Under the pieces are notes generated by a model, which was not told the DNA's origin, made no database searches, and was given only the letters and a program-made list of their open reading frames with translations. A DNA stretch of 33,942 nt from Bacteroidaceae bacterium (GTDB lineage: Bacteria > Bacteroidota > Bacteroidia > Bacteroidales > Bacteroidaceae), in contig JAFVSR010000104.1 in assembly GCA_017503645.1 (NCBI GenBank), positions 1 through 33,942 on the forward strand, read 5' to 3'. Position numbers and translations under genes: made by a program. Positions 33,436 through 33,942 of the stretch are shown in pieces (position 1 is the stretch's first letter; every line of letters starts with the position of its first letter).

Positions 33436-33510
33436 TGCTATTTATCAGGGCCCCAACTTTTGCAGGTGAGCCCCTTTTTACCCACGCAACCTGAACCGAG
33501 AATATAAGAC

Positions 33511-33561
33511 AAAAAAAAATACGCGATATTTTCAATTACACGCAGTAATGAAAATTTCGCG
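33511..33561 (-). terminator. Terminator of the minus-strand tRNA cluster
   Basis: On the minus strand CGCGAAATTTTCATTAC (33561-33545) pairs with GTAATTGAAAATATCGCG (33539-33522), with one mismatch and one bulge around a TGCGT loop. A run of nine T residues follows. It lies 27 bases beyond tRNA-Leu(GAG). Confidence 0.88.
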
Positions 33562-33588
33562 ATTCAAATTACATTGAAAGTATTTAAG

Positions 33589-33672
33589 TGAAGAAGATGA
33601 GACTCGAACTCACACGACCCAACGGTCACTACCCCCTCAAAGTAGCGCGTCTACCAATTCCGCCACTTCTCC
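33589..33672 (-). tRNA. tRNA-Leu (anticodon GAG)
   Basis: An 84-base type II tRNA. The acceptor GGAGAAG pairs with CTTCTTC, the loop TTGAGGG places anticodon GAG at 33638-33636, and the T arm is GTGAG-TTCGAGT-CTCAT. The discriminator is A and CCA is not encoded. Confidence 0.95.
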
Positions 33673-33702
33673 ATTCAACCTAACTATCCAGTGCAGCACC
33701 GG

Positions 33703-33783
33703 TGCCCAGAACAGGACTCGAACCTGCACGTCTCTCAACACTCGCACCTGAAACGAGCGCGTCTACCATTCCGCCACCTGGGC
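33703..33783 (-). tRNA. tRNA-Leu (anticodon CAG)
   Basis: An 81-base type II tRNA. The acceptor GCCCAGG pairs with TCTGGGC, the loop TTCAGGT gives CAG at 33750-33748, and the T arm is GCAGG-TTCGAGT-CCTGT. ACC follows the acceptor, so full CCA is not encoded. Confidence 0.95.
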
Positions 33784-33814
33784 ATTAAGCACGCGCGGGT
33801 GCACTCATCAAAAG

Positions 33815-33887
33815 AGCGGAAAACGAGGCTCGAACTCGCGACCCCAACCTTGGCAAGGTTGTGCTCTACCAACTGAGCTATTTCCGC
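33815..33887 (-). tRNA. tRNA-Gly (anticodon GCC)
   Basis: A 73-base cloverleaf. The acceptor GCGGAAA pairs with TTTCCGC, the loop TTGCCAA has GCC at 33854-33852, the D arm contains AGCTCAGTTGGTAGAGC, and the T arm is CGCGAG-TTCGAGC-CTCG. The discriminator is T. Confidence 0.95.
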
Positions 33888-33920
33888 AGTTTCTGTATAG
33901 TTAAATTTTCAAAGAATTTG

Positions 33921-33942
33921 AGCGGAAAACGAGGCTCGAACT
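33921..33942 (-). tRNA. Partial tRNA, probably a second tRNA-Gly
   Basis: The last 22 bases match the 3' end of tRNA-Gly(GCC) at 33815-33836 exactly (acceptor TTTCCGC and T-arm sequence). The rest, including the anticodon, lies beyond the window, so the identity is by similarity only. Confidence 0.75.

Larger units (their letters stand above)
33157..33510. other. Structured gene-free stretch between tRNA clusters
   Basis: No coding frame of note is present. Two near-identical 20-base units, CACCGAGGATATTATAGCAA at 33169-33188 and the same with one change at 33387-33406, flank about 198 bases with two hairpins. One is ATGTTGCCCC/GGCGCAACAT at 33207-33234 (one mismatch), the other GCTCCTC/GAGGAGC at 33288-33306. 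A minus-strand TAAGTTTG sits at 33411-33404. This could be a small non-coding RNA locus or a remnant element. Confidence 0.45.

Noticed and set aside
33691-33876. A 61-codon plus-strand frame near the right end
   Set aside because: It reads through tRNA-Leu(CAG) and tRNA-Gly on the opposite strand; the bases are explained by tRNA structure.

Overview
The window looks like a chromosome segment from the order Bacteroidales (Bacteroides/Prevotella-like). Three things point there. Promoters match the Bacteroidetes -33 TTTG / -7 TAnnTTTG pattern rather than the E. coli one. Starts are preceded by A-rich DNA rather than a Shine-Dalgarno sequence. The gene content includes gldE next to ssb, DUF4924, DUF4153, an HU plus tiny COX24-like pair, C69 peptidase and an S9 lipoprotein peptidase. 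The genus cannot be set from the sequence alone.

Layout. 1-1463: a YbdG-like MscS channel. 1466-4535 (minus): an overlapping operon mtaB, family 2 glycosyltransferase, RsmI-like methyltransferase. 4539-4861: intergenic DNA with a repeat that carries the likely mtaB promoter. 4862-6985: a lipoprotein prolyl oligopeptidase. 6986-7874: an island of palindromic repeats around a small A+T-rich GIY-YIG nuclease gene. 7875-9401: a major facilitator transporter, closed by a 22-bp perfect hairpin shared with a convergent DUF4153 membrane protein (9476-11086). 11165-12048 (minus): an ECF sigma factor followed by a 57-residue protein. 12220-18464 (minus): a compact run of lysE-like exporter, DUF4924, prfC, tsaC-like, clc and fmt, rich in translation functions. 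18624-21637 (minus): ssb, gldE, phosphopantetheinyl transferase, then a DUF308 membrane protein. 21967-24129 (plus): HU, a 29-residue mS38/COX24-like protein and an RNase E/G. 24199-29424 (minus): M23 peptidase, C69 dipeptidase and a phosphohexose mutase. 29615-32700 (plus): three glycosyltransferases in an operon. 32822-33120 (plus): tRNA-Ser and two identical tRNA-Glu genes. 33589-33942 (minus): tRNA-Gly (cut by the window end), tRNA-Gly, tRNA-Leu(CAG) and tRNA-Leu(GAG).

Most of the window is ordinary core genome. The most unusual part is 6992-7810. There the GIY-YIG gene lies between inverted repeats that share TTTGTCATT...AATGACAAA termini. An 83-bp copy with the same ends but no gene, and a 91-bp tandem repeat with related ends, lie just downstream. 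This resembles a nuclease gene with its own family of miniature palindromic elements, by analogy with REP elements and their RAYT transposases. Second-tier items are the structured, gene-free stretch between the two tRNA clusters, a repeat that supplies a promoter, an SSB without the usual acidic tip, and the absence of mutY next to ssb-gldE.
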